From the NCBI GenBank assembly GCA_014380365.1, contig JACMJZ010000013.1:1-64000 (forward strand): a stretch of DNA of 64,000 bases, written 5' to 3'. Of this stretch, positions 24,589 to 32,821 are shown piece by piece (the stretch's first letter is position 1; every line of letters begins with the position of its first letter). Under the pieces are notes generated by a model. It had not been told where the DNA came from. It did no database searches and worked only from the letters and a program-made list of their open reading frames with translations. Both the position numbers and the translations under genes were made by a program. The stretch comes from Pyrinomonadaceae bacterium (GTDB lineage Bacteria; Acidobacteriota; Blastocatellia; Pyrinomonadales; Pyrinomonadaceae).

Positions 24589-26424
24589 TTATGGGATGGG
24601 AACCACTACCTTCTGTCCCGTTCGGATTTTTGCCCAATTCGTGATCTGAGGGTTGAGTTCTCGGAGCTGAGCAGGAGTAGCGTTGTAGCGTTGCGCAAAT
24701 CGGTTAATTGAATCCCCCGGTCCAACTACGACTTCGATTGTCGCGGCTGAACTGCCGGGCGTTAATTGAGCAGTCGGCTGAATAGCGGCTGGCGAAGGCG
24801 TTGGACTTGCCGCAGTCGCAGCGGGAGTGGCAGTCGGCACGTTGATTCGCTGACCGCTTTGGATCGTAGTCCACCTGGTTATTGTTGGATTGAGTTCCCT
24901 AATCTTCGCCTCCGCCACTTGATAGCGCTCGGCAAACTTCTTGAGCGAGTCACCCGGTTTTACGACGATTTCAGTAACTGCTTCCGCGGATTGGTTCTCG
25001 CCGGGTTGATTCGTCAGGTTCGCCAGCGCCGGTGAAGAGGCCGGCGCCGGATTGGTCAACTTATCGATGTACAGCGTGACGTCAGCGAATGACGAGAACG
25101 TCTGCTCGCCAGTTAACTTCAAAGGCTCAGCCACGTTCAAGCTGACTGTACGTTGGTTTTCCTCGCCATCGCCGTCCAGCCGTCGAATCACGATCTGATT
25201 TGCGCTAGTCCTCACCGCCCATACTTCCGGGCCTTTCTTGAAAGCTCGCGACTGCAGCCAGGCGCCGATAAAAGCAGCGCCCAGCGCGGTAATCAATATC
25301 AGCAGCAGCGCCCAACCAGGCGTCGACCTTTTCCGACGCCCGCGGGATTCGTGCGTCTCACTGATTTCAGCTGCTGAAGGGAATGCATCGGCGTTCCTGT
25401 CCGGTTTAAAAAGCTCCTGCCTTAGGATGGAGACATCTGCGGAGTCAGCCTTTCTTCCGAGGACGTTACTTATGCTCTTTAACTTTTCCTCGAGCTCAAG
25501 AATATCAGTCGCGGCAGCCTTCCCGCTCACGTCACCCCTTAGCGCTTCGAGTTGTTGCGTCACTCTCTGCTCTCTTTTGGCGCTGTCGCTAACCTCTCGT
25601 TCCGAAACGCGCGCGGCTGCTTCTCCAACGCCCTTGCTCTCCGAAAGTGCGTTCACCCTGGCTTCCAGTAGGGCAATCGCTTTGCTTAGATCAGATAACT
25701 CCGGATCGACATCGTTTTCGTAGGGGCCGGTTATGACCACTACCGTACGATCATCGCGGCTGGAAGCGCTGGCCTTCATCAGCGCCTCGCAGATCGACTT
25801 TGGCTCCGGCGAGCCCACACCTACGAGTTCCCGGGGTAGTTGCCGCCGATCAAATCCTGCTTCGAGGCCGGGAGTCATGATCAGAACCACGTCGTCGTCA
25901 AGAAGAGTAAATGTCTGGACTCGGTCAGTGAGGGGTGCTTCCAACTTATCAACCCCAAGTTGGTCCAATTTCTTGTTGTCAACATCTCCGGGTATTTGCA
26001 CATCGTCGCCGGGTGCGTCGAGGGCCTGAGGCTCGCCGCTCAGGGACAGCAGGCGACCGCCCGTGATGTCTATTCTCACGTTGCCGCAAATTAGATAGGA
26101 CAGCCGATTACCACCAACCAGGCAGAGTGCGGCACTGCAAAGAATCTCCGGCCCACTGGACTGCTCTCCCAGGTGATGAAGAAAATTGTTTATCTCCTTC
26201 GCCAAAAATCCAAGAAACAAATCGGCGGAAAATTTCGACAGCGACGAGAAAGACCCGACGACCGTTTCCAACTTGCCTTTCAGAGTTGCATTGAGGTTGG
26301 CGTAGTCATGCGGCGCAAAATCGAGGACCGCGAAGAAGTGTCCCTGTGGTGTTTCAACGTCAAAACAGAAGTCCTCATTCTGAGGCTTCGATCGTAGTTT
26401 GAGTGAATCGTGGGCGAAGTTCAT
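24589..26424 (-). CDS. PP2C-like domain, coiled coil, TM helix and two LysM domains
   Basis: The 611-residue protein begins with a PP2C-type phosphatase-like domain (KPQNEDFCFDV, FFAVLDFAPHD). The usual metal-binding aspartates are only partly recognisable, so activity is uncertain. It continues with a heptad-rich coiled coil (AIALLEARVNALSE, LELEEKLKSISNVLG), one transmembrane helix (GWALLLILITALGAAFIGAW) and two LysM repeats (VKPGDSLKKFAERYQV and VGPGDSINRFAQRYNA). The LysM end should bind periplasmic peptidoglycan while the phosphatase-like end is cytoplasmic. The ATG at 26424 is chosen because AAGGAAGG lies nine bases upstream; a start at 26463 is also possible. It is divergent from the M2 peptidase. 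Confidence 0.78.
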   Translation of the reverse strand: MNFAHDSLKLRSKPQNEDFCFDVETPQGHFFAVLDFAPHDYANLNATLKGKLETVVGSFSSLSKFSADLFLGFLAKEINNFLHHLGEQSSGPEILCSAALCLVGGNRLSYLICGNVRIDITGGRLLSLSGEPQALDAPGDDVQIPGDVDNKKLDQLGVDKLEAPLTDRVQTFTLLDDDVVLIMTPGLEAGFDRRQLPRELVGVGSPEPKSICEALMKASASSRDDRTVVVITGPYENDVDPELSDLSKAIALLEARVNALSESKGVGEAAARVSEREVSDSAKREQRVTQQLEALRGDVSGKAAATDILELEEKLKSISNVLGRKADSADVSILRQELFKPDRNADAFPSAAEISETHESRGRRKRSTPGWALLLILITALGAAFIGAWLQSRAFKKGPEVWAVRTSANQIVIRRLDGDGEENQRTVSLNVAEPLKLTGEQTFSSFADVTLYIDKLTNPAPASSPALANLTNQPGENQSAEAVTEIVVKPGDSLKKFAERYQVAEAKIRELNPTITRWTTIQSGQRINVPTATPAATAASPTPSPAAIQPTAQLTPGSSAATIEVVVGPGDSINRFAQRYNATPAQLRELNPQITNWAKIRTGQKVVVPIP

Positions 26425-26581
26425 TAGGGCGAGCCTTCCTTTTACAAGGTCGCAAGTTATCATGAAGTTAGGAATTGCGGAATCTTCTTTTGCTGCATCC
26501 AGCTTTTCAACTCTCTCACCACTGGTTACAATCCTTCGCACCCCCTTCCCAACTTCGTAGCCAGTGTCAGTGGAGGAAATT

Positions 26582-28435
26582 ATGAATTCTATCCGTCGTA
26601 GTGGGCACGTCTGGACCGGCGCCTTGCTCATTCTCTCCGTCGTGCTCGCGTTAACTTCGTCGTGCAATAAACCGCCAGACTCCGTTTCACGCACCGACAC
26701 GAAAGGCACAGCCGCGGAAGCGGAAAAGTTTATCGTCGAGGCCGAAAAGAGACTGTTCGATCTAAACGTAAAGTACAGCCGCGCGGATTGGGTGAAGAGC
26801 ACCTACATCACTGACGACACAGAAGCGCTTTCAGCCGATGCCAATAAGGCGGTGATAACGGCCACGACGGAACTCGCCGACGAATCGCGGAGATTTGATG
26901 GCCTCGACTTGCCCTACGATGTCGCGCGCAAGATGAAACTTCTGAAACTGGCGCTCACCTTGCCCGCGCCAAAGAATCCAACTGAGCGCGACGAAATCAC
27001 CAAGTTGGCTGCGTCGCTCGAAGGCGACTACGGCAAAGGTAAGTATTGCCCCGAAGGCGACAAGAGCAAGTGTCTCGGCATAGACGAGTTGGGCGCCATC
27101 ATGGGCAATAGCCGTGACCCGGAAGAGTTGAAGCGAGTCTGGCTCGGCTGGCACCAGATCTCAACGCCCTATCGCAAGAACTACGAACGGTTTGTCGAGC
27201 TTAGTAACAAGGGCGCCAGCGAGATGGGATTCAAAGACACCGGCGCGATGTGGCGAGCGAAGTATGACATGGAGCCGGATAGGTTCGCGGCCGAGATGGA
27301 AAGGCTCTGGCTCCAGGTGAAGCCGCTCTACGATTCGCTCTACACCTACACGCGGCACAAGCTCTCTGAAAAATATGGCAAAGACGTGGTGCCGGAAGAC
27401 AAGCCGATTCCTGCGCACCTGCTCGGAAATATGTGGGCCCAGCAATGGGGAAATCTTTACCCGCTCCTCGCCCCTGCGACCGGCGACCGCGGCTTTGATT
27501 TAACTGCGATCCTCAAGGCACGCAACACGGATCCGAAACAAATGGTTCGGTACGGCGAAGGATTCTTTACCTCAATAGGTTTCGAATCGTTGCCGCCAAC
27601 CTTCTGGGAGCGGTCGATGTTCAGCAAGCCCGTGGACCGCGAGGTTGTTTGTCACGCCAGCGCCTGGGACGTTGACTACGAAAAAGACGTGCGACTCAAG
27701 ATGTGCATTCAGATCACTGAAGAAGACTTTTCCGTCGTGCACCATGAGCTGGGTCACAACTACTATCAGATGGCCTACGCGGGACAACCGTTCCTGTATC
27801 GCGACAGCGCGAACGACGGCTTCCACGAAGCCATCGGCGACACGATGGCGTTATCTGTGACGCCGCCTTATCTCAAGGAGCTCGGCTTGATTAGCACTGT
27901 GCCCGATCCGAACGCCGACACAGGTTTCCTGCTACAACGCGCTCTCGACAAGGTCGCGTTCCTGCCGTTTGGTTATCTTGTCGATCAATGGCGCTGGAAG
28001 GTTTTCTCCGGCGAGGTCAAACCCGGCGAGTACAACAAAGCCTGGTGGGAACTGCGCGAGAAGTATCAGGGCATCGCGCCGCCCGCTCCGCGCACGGAAC
28101 AGGATTTCGATGCGGGGGCAAAGTATCACGTGCCCGCCAATGTTCCGTATTCGCGTTATTTCCTGGCCCACATTCTGCAGTTTCAATTCCACCGGGCTTT
28201 GTGCCGCGAAGCCGGCTTCAACGGGCCGCTGTACCAATGCTCGATTTATGGAAACAAAAAGGCAGGCGAAAAACTCAAGCAGATGCTGGCGATGGGCTTG
28301 AGCAAACCCTGGCCCGACGCGTTGAAAGCGATGACGGGCGAAGACAAGATGGACGCAACCGCGATCATCGACTACTTCGCGCCGCTAAAAACATGGCTCG
28401 ACGCTGAGAACCAAAAAGCGGCGGCTACTAAATAG
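26582..28435 (+). CDS. M2-family (ACE-like) peptidyl-dipeptidase lipoprotein
   Basis: The 617-residue zinc peptidase is homologous to angiotensin-converting enzyme. The signal ends in a lipobox (LTSSC), so it is probably a lipoprotein. The zinc motif HELGH is at 388-392 and the third ligand Glu416 lies in GFHEAIGD, with the M2-typical 24-residue spacing between them. GGAGGAAATT precedes the ATG at 26582. It removes C-terminal dipeptides from peptides in the periplasm or outside; the physiological substrate is unknown. Confidence 0.93.
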   Translation: MNSIRRSGHVWTGALLILSVVLALTSSCNKPPDSVSRTDTKGTAAEAEKFIVEAEKRLFDLNVKYSRADWVKSTYITDDTEALSADANKAVITATTELADESRRFDGLDLPYDVARKMKLLKLALTLPAPKNPTERDEITKLAASLEGDYGKGKYCPEGDKSKCLGIDELGAIMGNSRDPEELKRVWLGWHQISTPYRKNYERFVELSNKGASEMGFKDTGAMWRAKYDMEPDRFAAEMERLWLQVKPLYDSLYTYTRHKLSEKYGKDVVPEDKPIPAHLLGNMWAQQWGNLYPLLAPATGDRGFDLTAILKARNTDPKQMVRYGEGFFTSIGFESLPPTFWERSMFSKPVDREVVCHASAWDVDYEKDVRLKMCIQITEEDFSVVHHELGHNYYQMAYAGQPFLYRDSANDGFHEAIGDTMALSVTPPYLKELGLISTVPDPNADTGFLLQRALDKVAFLPFGYLVDQWRWKVFSGEVKPGEYNKAWWELREKYQGIAPPAPRTEQDFDAGAKYHVPANVPYSRYFLAHILQFQFHRALCREAGFNGPLYQCSIYGNKKAGEKLKQMLAMGLSKPWPDALKAMTGEDKMDATAIIDYFAPLKTWLDAENQKAAATK

Positions 28436-28461
28436 GCCCGACGCTTTGCAGTAGAGTCAAA

Positions 28462-28526
28462 GTTTGGAGTGCCGCCTTCAGGCGGGTATTTTCCGAAAAA
28501 AGCCTGCCTGAAGGCGTTACTCCAAC
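28462..28526 (+). repeat. Inverted repeat after the M2 peptidase
   Basis: GTTTGGAGTGCCGCCTTCAG and CTGAAGGCGTTACTCCAAC are imperfect complementary arms. They lie between convergent genes. A short CTTCTGT heptamer run (28534-28553) follows directly. Confidence 0.75.
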
Positions 28527-28554
28527 CTACTGACTTCTGTCTTCTGTCTTCTGC

Positions 28555-28707
28555 TTACTTCGCCGGCGCGGTGATATTTACGTCAACGCTCTTGTTTCCG
28601 CCGAAGAGTCGGCCGCCGAACATAAACAACGCAACCACCACGATGATCACGAAGATCACCAACACCGCCACTACACCTGCGCTACCTCCACCACCGTTGT
28701 CTCCCAT
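28555..28707 (-). CDS. Small single-pass membrane protein
   Basis: The 50-residue product reads [20 protein letters not shown], then a continuous hydrophobic helix to about residue 32 and a short polar tail ([13 protein letters not shown]). CAGGAGGAACGTT before the ATG is an excellent ribosome-binding site. The start is 30 bases after the SDR stop, so it is probably the last gene of that operon. The family is not recognised; a stress-related membrane role is inferred from its neighbours. Confidence 0.8.
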   Translation of the reverse strand: MGDNGGGGSAGVVAVLVIFVIIVVVALFMFGGRLFGGNKSVDVNITAPAK

Positions 28708-28736
28708 AACGTTCCTCCTGTTTGAATAATTAAAAA

Positions 28737-29687
28737 TTAGCCCGCGGTGGTGTCGCCACCGAGAAGCGTCAAGACTTCTCCAGTCACATAACTCGAATCA
28801 ATTTCTGAAGCGAAGAAGACAAATGCCGGCGCGATTTCTTCAGGTTGGGCCGGACGCTTCATGGGCGTATCAGCGCCAAACTTCGCTACATCTTTCGCCG
28901 CCTTGTCCGAGGGATTCAGCGGCGTCCATACGGGTCCAGGCGCCACGCAGTTAACGCGAATCCCTTTCTCAACGAGGTTCTGGGCCAGCGATTTTGTAAA
29001 TGCATGAATCGCGCCTTTGGTTGCCGAATAGTCGAGCAAGTGCTTGCTGCCTTCGAGTCCGGTAATCGAACCCGTGTTGATGATCGCGCTGCCCTTCTTC
29101 AAATGACGCAACGCCGCCTTGGCCATCAAGAAGTAGGCGTAGATATTTGTCTTGAACGTGCGGTCCCACTGCTCTTCAGAAATGTCTTCGATGGTTTTCT
29201 GATGCTGTTGGTAGGCTGCGTTATTGACAAGTATGTCCAGCTTGCCGAGCGCGGCAACAGTCTGCTTGACGGCGTCTGACGCAAACTTCTGATCCCGGAG
29301 GTCGCCGGCAATCGACAAGCCTGAGCGACCTTCCAGCTCGATCGCTCTCAAGGTTTCCCGTGCGTCTTTGGATTCCGCCGGAAGATAAGTGAACGCCACA
29401 TCCGCGCCCTCTCTGGCAAAAAGCACAGCCACCGCGCGGCCAATTCCGGAATCACCTCCCGTGATCAGCGCCACCTTGTTTTTTAGTTTGCCTGCCCCCT
29501 GATAGTGTGGCGCCTTGTAACGCGGTCGCGGAGAAAGCTTTGACTCAAAACCAGGCTTCCGCTGATGCTGCGCGGGCATCGGCGACTTTGGCTCCTTGAG
29601 TTGGGTCATCTCTCCAGTTGATTTTGTGCTAGCGCTCTTGCTCCCGCGGGAAACACGCTTACCCTTTTTCGCCCGTTTAGTTGCCAT
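28737..29687 (-). CDS. SDR oxidoreductase (YghA/GSP39-like)
   Basis: The 316-residue classical short-chain dehydrogenase has a Lys-rich 60-residue N-terminal extension ending in [20 protein letters not shown]. The NAD(P)-binding motif [10 protein letters not shown], the NNAAYQ segment and the catalytic YSATKGA (Tyr and Lys) are all present. Closest resemblance is to general stress protein 39/YghA-type dehydrogenases. It sits between a stress-type small basic protein upstream and a small membrane protein downstream. The substrate is unknown. Confidence 0.92.
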   Translation of the reverse strand: MATKRAKKGKRVSRGSKSASTKSTGEMTQLKEPKSPMPAQHQRKPGFESKLSPRPRYKAPHYQGAGKLKNKVALITGGDSGIGRAVAVLFAREGADVAFTYLPAESKDARETLRAIELEGRSGLSIAGDLRDQKFASDAVKQTVAALGKLDILVNNAAYQQHQKTIEDISEEQWDRTFKTNIYAYFLMAKAALRHLKKGSAIINTGSITGLEGSKHLLDYSATKGAIHAFTKSLAQNLVEKGIRVNCVAPGPVWTPLNPSDKAAKDVAKFGADTPMKRPAQPEEIAPAFVFFASEIDSSYVTGEVLTLLGGDTTAG

Positions 29688-29744
29688 TACGTTTTGTTGG
29701 TATCTGGACTCTCTTGTAGGGACGGCTCCCAGAATAGTCTGCCC

Positions 29745-30047
29745 TTACTTCTTTGCAGCTTTTCGTCCGCTCTTCCTGGCGGCCTTCTTTGTAGATTTCT
29801 TCGCGGTGGATTTTTTCACGGCTTTCTTGCCACCCTTCTTGCCGCCTTTTTTGGAGGCGCTGCGATTCTCTTTCTTTCCGCGGCCTGAACCGCTCTTCTT
29901 GCCTCCACCCGATTCCCTGTTTACTGTGGCCCAGGCCCGAGCTTCGGCTTCCTTCTTCGACACACCCCGCTCTTCGTAACTGTCTTCGATGTGCTCCGCT
30001 TTACGTTTTTGCTTGTCCGTGTATGCGTCTTTGTCGCCTCTCGGCAT
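29745..30047 (-). CDS. Small stress protein with Lys-rich tail ('plasmid stabilization' type)
   Basis: The 100-residue protein is chosen from the ATG at 30047, which has GAGGGGGTCG upstream; the frame extends further but without conserved character. The conserved core DKQKRKAEHIEDSYEERGVS, then KKEAEARAWATVNRESGGGK, is widespread in soil bacteria and is usually mislabelled plasmid stabilization protein. The C-terminus is a histone-like tail of KKSTAK/KKAARK repeats. It is first of the group that includes the SDR and the 50-residue membrane protein. A weak sigma-54-like site lies at 30091-30106. Confidence 0.85.
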   Translation of the reverse strand: MPRGDKDAYTDKQKRKAEHIEDSYEERGVSKKEAEARAWATVNRESGGGKKSGSGRGKKENRSASKKGGKKGGKKAVKKSTAKKSTKKAARKSGRKAAKK

Positions 30048-30090
30048 TTCTACGACCCCCTCTCTGTTTTTTTTCCTGAGTGAAAGTCTC

Positions 30091-30106
30091 TGCAAATCCT
30101 GAGCCC
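30091..30106 (-). promoter_or_regulatory. Possible sigma-54 promoter (weak)
   Basis: On the minus strand, GGGCTCAGGATTTGCA has the GG-N10-GC spacing and a good -12 TTTGCA, but the -24 half is only GGC. It lies 44 bases upstream of the ATG at 30047. Confidence 0.4.
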
Positions 30107-30187
30107 GTTTCTGCCGGTAATGACCAAGGGCAATGTCTCGATTGGCCGTTGATAAACGCATCAGAAGATTTTGCTAGAGAAAACTGC

Positions 30188-30202
30188 TGGCATCGCAGTT
30201 GC
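30188..30202 (+). promoter_or_regulatory. Sigma-54 (-24/-12) promoter
   Basis: TGGCATCGCAGTTGC has the consensus -24 TGGCAT and -12 TTGC with exact GG-N10-GC spacing. It lies about 113 bases before the ATG at 30315. Confidence 0.7.
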
Positions 30203-30314
30203 CGCTGTGAGCATGCGGGTATTCGAGACTGCGAAAGGTGGTCTGTTAGTAAACAAGCACGTCAAGCATCTGTACAGGAAGCCTACACAGGACAGTTACA
30301 TCAAGGGGGGATCA

Positions 30315-30515
30315 ATGCCAAACAAAAAAGGTGACGGCAAACGCGAACTGGTTGACACGGGAACCGACAAGCGCTACGTGCGCCGGGACGCAAAGGGTCA
30401 GTTTAAAGAGTCTGACGATCAGGGTCGCTCGCTGGCTCAGGATGTTCAGCAAAAGGCAAAAACGAAAGTGAAGTCGGGTCAGGGAGATCGCGGCGACCAA
30501 AAGCGAACTTCGTAG
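30315..30515 (+). CDS. Small conserved charged protein, unknown function
   Basis: The 66-residue protein starts at an ATG with AAGGGGGGATC just upstream. It contains the segments RELVDTGTDKRYVRRDAKGQ and then SLAQDVQQKAKTKVKSGQGD. This pattern is common in soil bacteria as an unnamed family. It is highly charged, glycine-poor in the middle and probably partly disordered. A sigma-54 promoter lies at 30188-30202. Confidence 0.8.
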   Translation: MPNKKGDGKRELVDTGTDKRYVRRDAKGQFKESDDQGRSLAQDVQQKAKTKVKSGQGDRGDQKRTS

Positions 30516-30601
30516 ATCTTGCGGGCTGCGTAGGCCTGGCAGTTTAGAAAACGGCGGACTGAGTTCGCCCGGAAAACCGGCTTCGTCTTCACATTTCTTC
30601 A

Positions 30602-31621
30602 ATGACAAGAATCCAACAACTTCAGAAGACGGGCATCGCCCGCCTCGGGACATCCGCGCGAGGGTTCAAATACAAGAGTGCTGACGGGAGAAAGGTGAGT
30701 TCGGCGGATCTCAAAAGAATCGACGACCTAAGAATTCCGCCCGCGTGGACCGAAGTGTGGATAAACGCAGTACCGGGCGGAGCGGTACAAGTCATGGGCA
30801 AGGACGCTGCTGGTCGGGTGCAGTATCTATATCACCAGAATCACGTCCGCCGGCAGGAAGCCCGGAAGTTCAAGCGCCTGATCAAGTTCGCGGAAGCACT
30901 TCCAAAAATGCGCGCGACCGTCGCCGCACATCTCAGGCAACCGGGATTGGAACGCGAGCGAGTGATGGCCTGCATACTCAGAATTCTTTCGACATGCTTC
31001 ATGCGGCCGGGTAGTCAGGTCTACGCCAGTGAGAACGGAAGCTTCGGCATTGCCACGCTGCGCCCCAAGCACGTGAAGGTCAAGGGCGACGTGGTGGAGT
31101 TTGATTTTCCAGGCAAGTCGGGCGTGCGACAGTATCGCGAGTTAAAAGATCGGCAGGTCGCTCACGTGGTCAGGAGCCTACTCAAGCACCCTTCGCGTGA
31201 GGTGTTCGAGTACAAGAATGGAAACGGTGAATTCGTTAACGTCACTCGCCCACACATCAACGCTTACATTCGGGAGGTGATGGGCGAAAGCTTCAGCGCC
31301 AAAGATTTTCGTACGTGGGCCGGAACCCTCGTCTGTGCCTGCGCGCTCGCACGAGTTGGCGCCGAAACTAACGAGAAGCCAACGGCGCGAAAGCGAAAGG
31401 TCGTGGAAGCCATTAAGGAAACCGCGGAAGTTCTCGGTAACACACCGGCGGTCTGCCGCAGTTCATACATCTGCCCGGAAATAATCAATAACTTTGAGAG
31501 CGGAAAGCTCATTGATCGCTATTTCAATTCGCTTAACCAGCTACTCAGATACCGCGGCCACAAACTTCATGCCGCTGAACGGTCTTTGCTCAGGTTCATG
31601 AAACGGACAGCAGTGCAGTAG
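30602..31621 (+). CDS. DNA topoisomerase IB (poxvirus type)
   Basis: The 339-residue enzyme shows the type IB pattern: RPGSQVYASENGSFGIATLR in the catalytic domain, KDFRTWAGT with a catalytic Arg, and the nucleophile Tyr289 in CRSSYICPE. The length fits the bacterial homologues of vaccinia topoisomerase. It relaxes supercoils by a 3'-phosphotyrosyl intermediate and needs no ATP. It is part of a stress-type cluster. Confidence 0.93.
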   Translation: MTRIQQLQKTGIARLGTSARGFKYKSADGRKVSSADLKRIDDLRIPPAWTEVWINAVPGGAVQVMGKDAAGRVQYLYHQNHVRRQEARKFKRLIKFAEALPKMRATVAAHLRQPGLERERVMACILRILSTCFMRPGSQVYASENGSFGIATLRPKHVKVKGDVVEFDFPGKSGVRQYRELKDRQVAHVVRSLLKHPSREVFEYKNGNGEFVNVTRPHINAYIREVMGESFSAKDFRTWAGTLVCACALARVGAETNEKPTARKRKVVEAIKETAEVLGNTPAVCRSSYICPEIINNFESGKLIDRYFNSLNQLLRYRGHKLHAAERSLLRFMKRTAVQ

Positions 31622-31723
31622 TGCGACCGTAGGTGATGCGGGTCGCGGGTCAGGTTCGATTAGCCTTCAGTTTGTGACAGCGCACAGCAAGTTAAAAGCC
31701 TGGGACACCAAAGCATTTGAATG

Positions 31724-31739
31724 TGGCATTCCTTTTGCT
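31724..31739 (+). promoter_or_regulatory. Sigma-54 (-24/-12) promoter
   Basis: TGGCATTCCTTTTGCT is a near-consensus -24/-12 element with GG-N10-GC spacing. It lies about 140 bases before the start of the Gly-rich protein gene at 31880. Confidence 0.75.
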
Positions 31740-31879
31740 CCTATCAATCAGGAACGAAACAACTGTCCGGTTACCATGCGAACGCCACAATTTTGTTTCG
31801 CGTGCAAGAGAACTCAGGCTTGAAAAAATACAGACACCGGATAACTCAAAAATACTTTCGAACATAGGGAGGAAAAGAA

Positions 31880-32119
31880 ATGGCACAGGATAATCAGGGT
31901 CAAGGCGGCGGCGGCCAGCAAGGCGGCGGCAACGAGCAAGGCGGCGGCAACGAGCAAGGTGGCGGTAGCCAGCAAGGCGGCGGTCAGAACAGCAGCGAAG
32001 GCGGCAGTGAACACAAAGGTGGGGGCGGCCAGCAGGGCGGCGGTAGCCAACAGAGTGGCGATCGCGGAGGCGCCGGCGGCGGCGGCACTGGTGGCGGCGA
32101 ACATGGCGGTGCTCGGTAG
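31880..32119 (+). CDS. Gly/Gln-rich low-complexity protein
   Basis: This 79-residue protein is almost entirely GGGNEQ/GGGSQQ-type repeats (GGGQQGGGNEQGGGNEQGGG). Six Gln/Gly/Asn units occur in a row, and charged residues (E, H, R) appear toward the end. AGGGAGGAAAAG precedes the ATG, so translation is likely. It should be disordered and hydrophilic, as are desiccation or cold-stress protectants. It is under a sigma-54-type promoter and followed by the hemerythrin gene. Confidence 0.7.
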   Translation: MAQDNQGQGGGGQQGGGNEQGGGNEQGGGSQQGGGQNSSEGGSEHKGGGGQQGGGSQQSGDRGGAGGGGTGGGEHGGAR

Positions 32120-32158
32120 TCTTTCGGGAAACAATCCGTTCGCAACGAGTAAAAGCAA

Positions 32159-32180
32159 AGGTGAGTTTTCGAACTCACCT
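32159..32180 (+). terminator. Hairpin between the Gly-rich and hemerythrin genes
   Basis: AGGTGAG and CTCACCT, extended by TTT/GAA pairing, form a tight stem. The following sequence CTCCTT has no long T-tract, so it may attenuate rather than fully terminate. Confidence 0.5.
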
Positions 32181-32226
32181 CTCCTTATGAAGCCCAAGGT
32201 CCACAGTTAACAAAGGGAGGCACATC

Positions 32227-32682
32227 ATGAACGCATTTACATTACTGAAAGCCGATCATAAGAAAGTCGCCGGCATTCTCGAGAAGATTGATGCAACGAC
32301 CGAGCGAGGCGTTAAAACGCGCGAGGATCTTTTCACGCAGCTCAAGTCGGAGCTCGATCTGCACGCGCACATTGAAGAGACTGTCCTCTATCCAACCCTG
32401 GAGAAGGCCGACGAAACGCGCGAGATCACGCTTGAAGCCTATGAGGAGCATCGTCTGGTGAAGCAACTCCTTGGTGAGTTGGAGTCGATGGATAAGAGCG
32501 AGGAACAGTGGACTGCTCGGTTCACCGTGCTGAAAGAAAACATCGAGCATCACGTCGAGGAAGAGGAAGGCGAGATGTTTAAGAAGGCGCGCAAAGTCCT
32601 GAGCGAGGAAGAAGCCGAGGACCTGGGCGCACGTTTGGAAGCAGCCAAGGGCGAGACAACGAAATCAGCGGCGGCTCGCTGA
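32227..32682 (+). CDS. Hemerythrin HHE-domain protein
   Basis: The 151-residue protein carries the hemerythrin-type ligands: LLKADHKKV (His11), LDLHAHIEETVLYP (HxHxxE), YEEHRLVKQLL, and IEHHVEEEEGEMF. It is a four-helix di-iron domain that binds oxygen, NO or iron. AGGGAGGCACATC is a strong ribosome-binding site. It lies in a stress cluster with topoisomerase IB and may be co-transcribed from the upstream sigma-54 promoter. Confidence 0.92.
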   Translation: MNAFTLLKADHKKVAGILEKIDATTERGVKTREDLFTQLKSELDLHAHIEETVLYPTLEKADETREITLEAYEEHRLVKQLLGELESMDKSEEQWTARFTVLKENIEHHVEEEEGEMFKKARKVLSEEEAEDLGARLEAAKGETTKSAAAR

Positions 32683-32698
32683 AGAATCGGAGACAAAC

Positions 32699-32821
32699 AT
32701 GGAAGGACCTCTGCGTGGACTTCTCGCGGGAGCAGCCGCCTGGAAATTTGGCGGCGGTTGCATCTCGACTGTGCTGGTTTTTATTATTGTCTTCTGGCTG
32801 CTGGGCTACGTCAGCTGCTAG
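32699..32821 (+). CDS. Small membrane protein, 40 residues
   Basis: The reading frame MEGPLRGLLAGAAAWKFGGG, then CISTVLVFIIVFWLLGYVSC, has a single strong hydrophobic helix. CGGAGACAAAC precedes its ATG, and it starts 16 bases after the hemerythrin stop. Its last four bases overlap the stop codon of the convergent 6-phosphogluconolactonase gene. Similar proteins are common downstream of stress genes in soil bacteria. Confidence 0.7.
   Translation: MEGPLRGLLAGAAAWKFGGGCISTVLVFIIVFWLLGYVSC

Noticed and set aside
26463-26802. Long N-terminal extension of the PP2C-like/LysM protein
   Set aside because: It overlaps the divergent M2 peptidase start and shows no conserved sequence.
31814-32197. 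Ala-rich 127-codon frame antisense to the Gly-rich gene
   Set aside because: It is the complement of a low-complexity repeat; the plus-strand gene has the ribosome-binding site and promoter.
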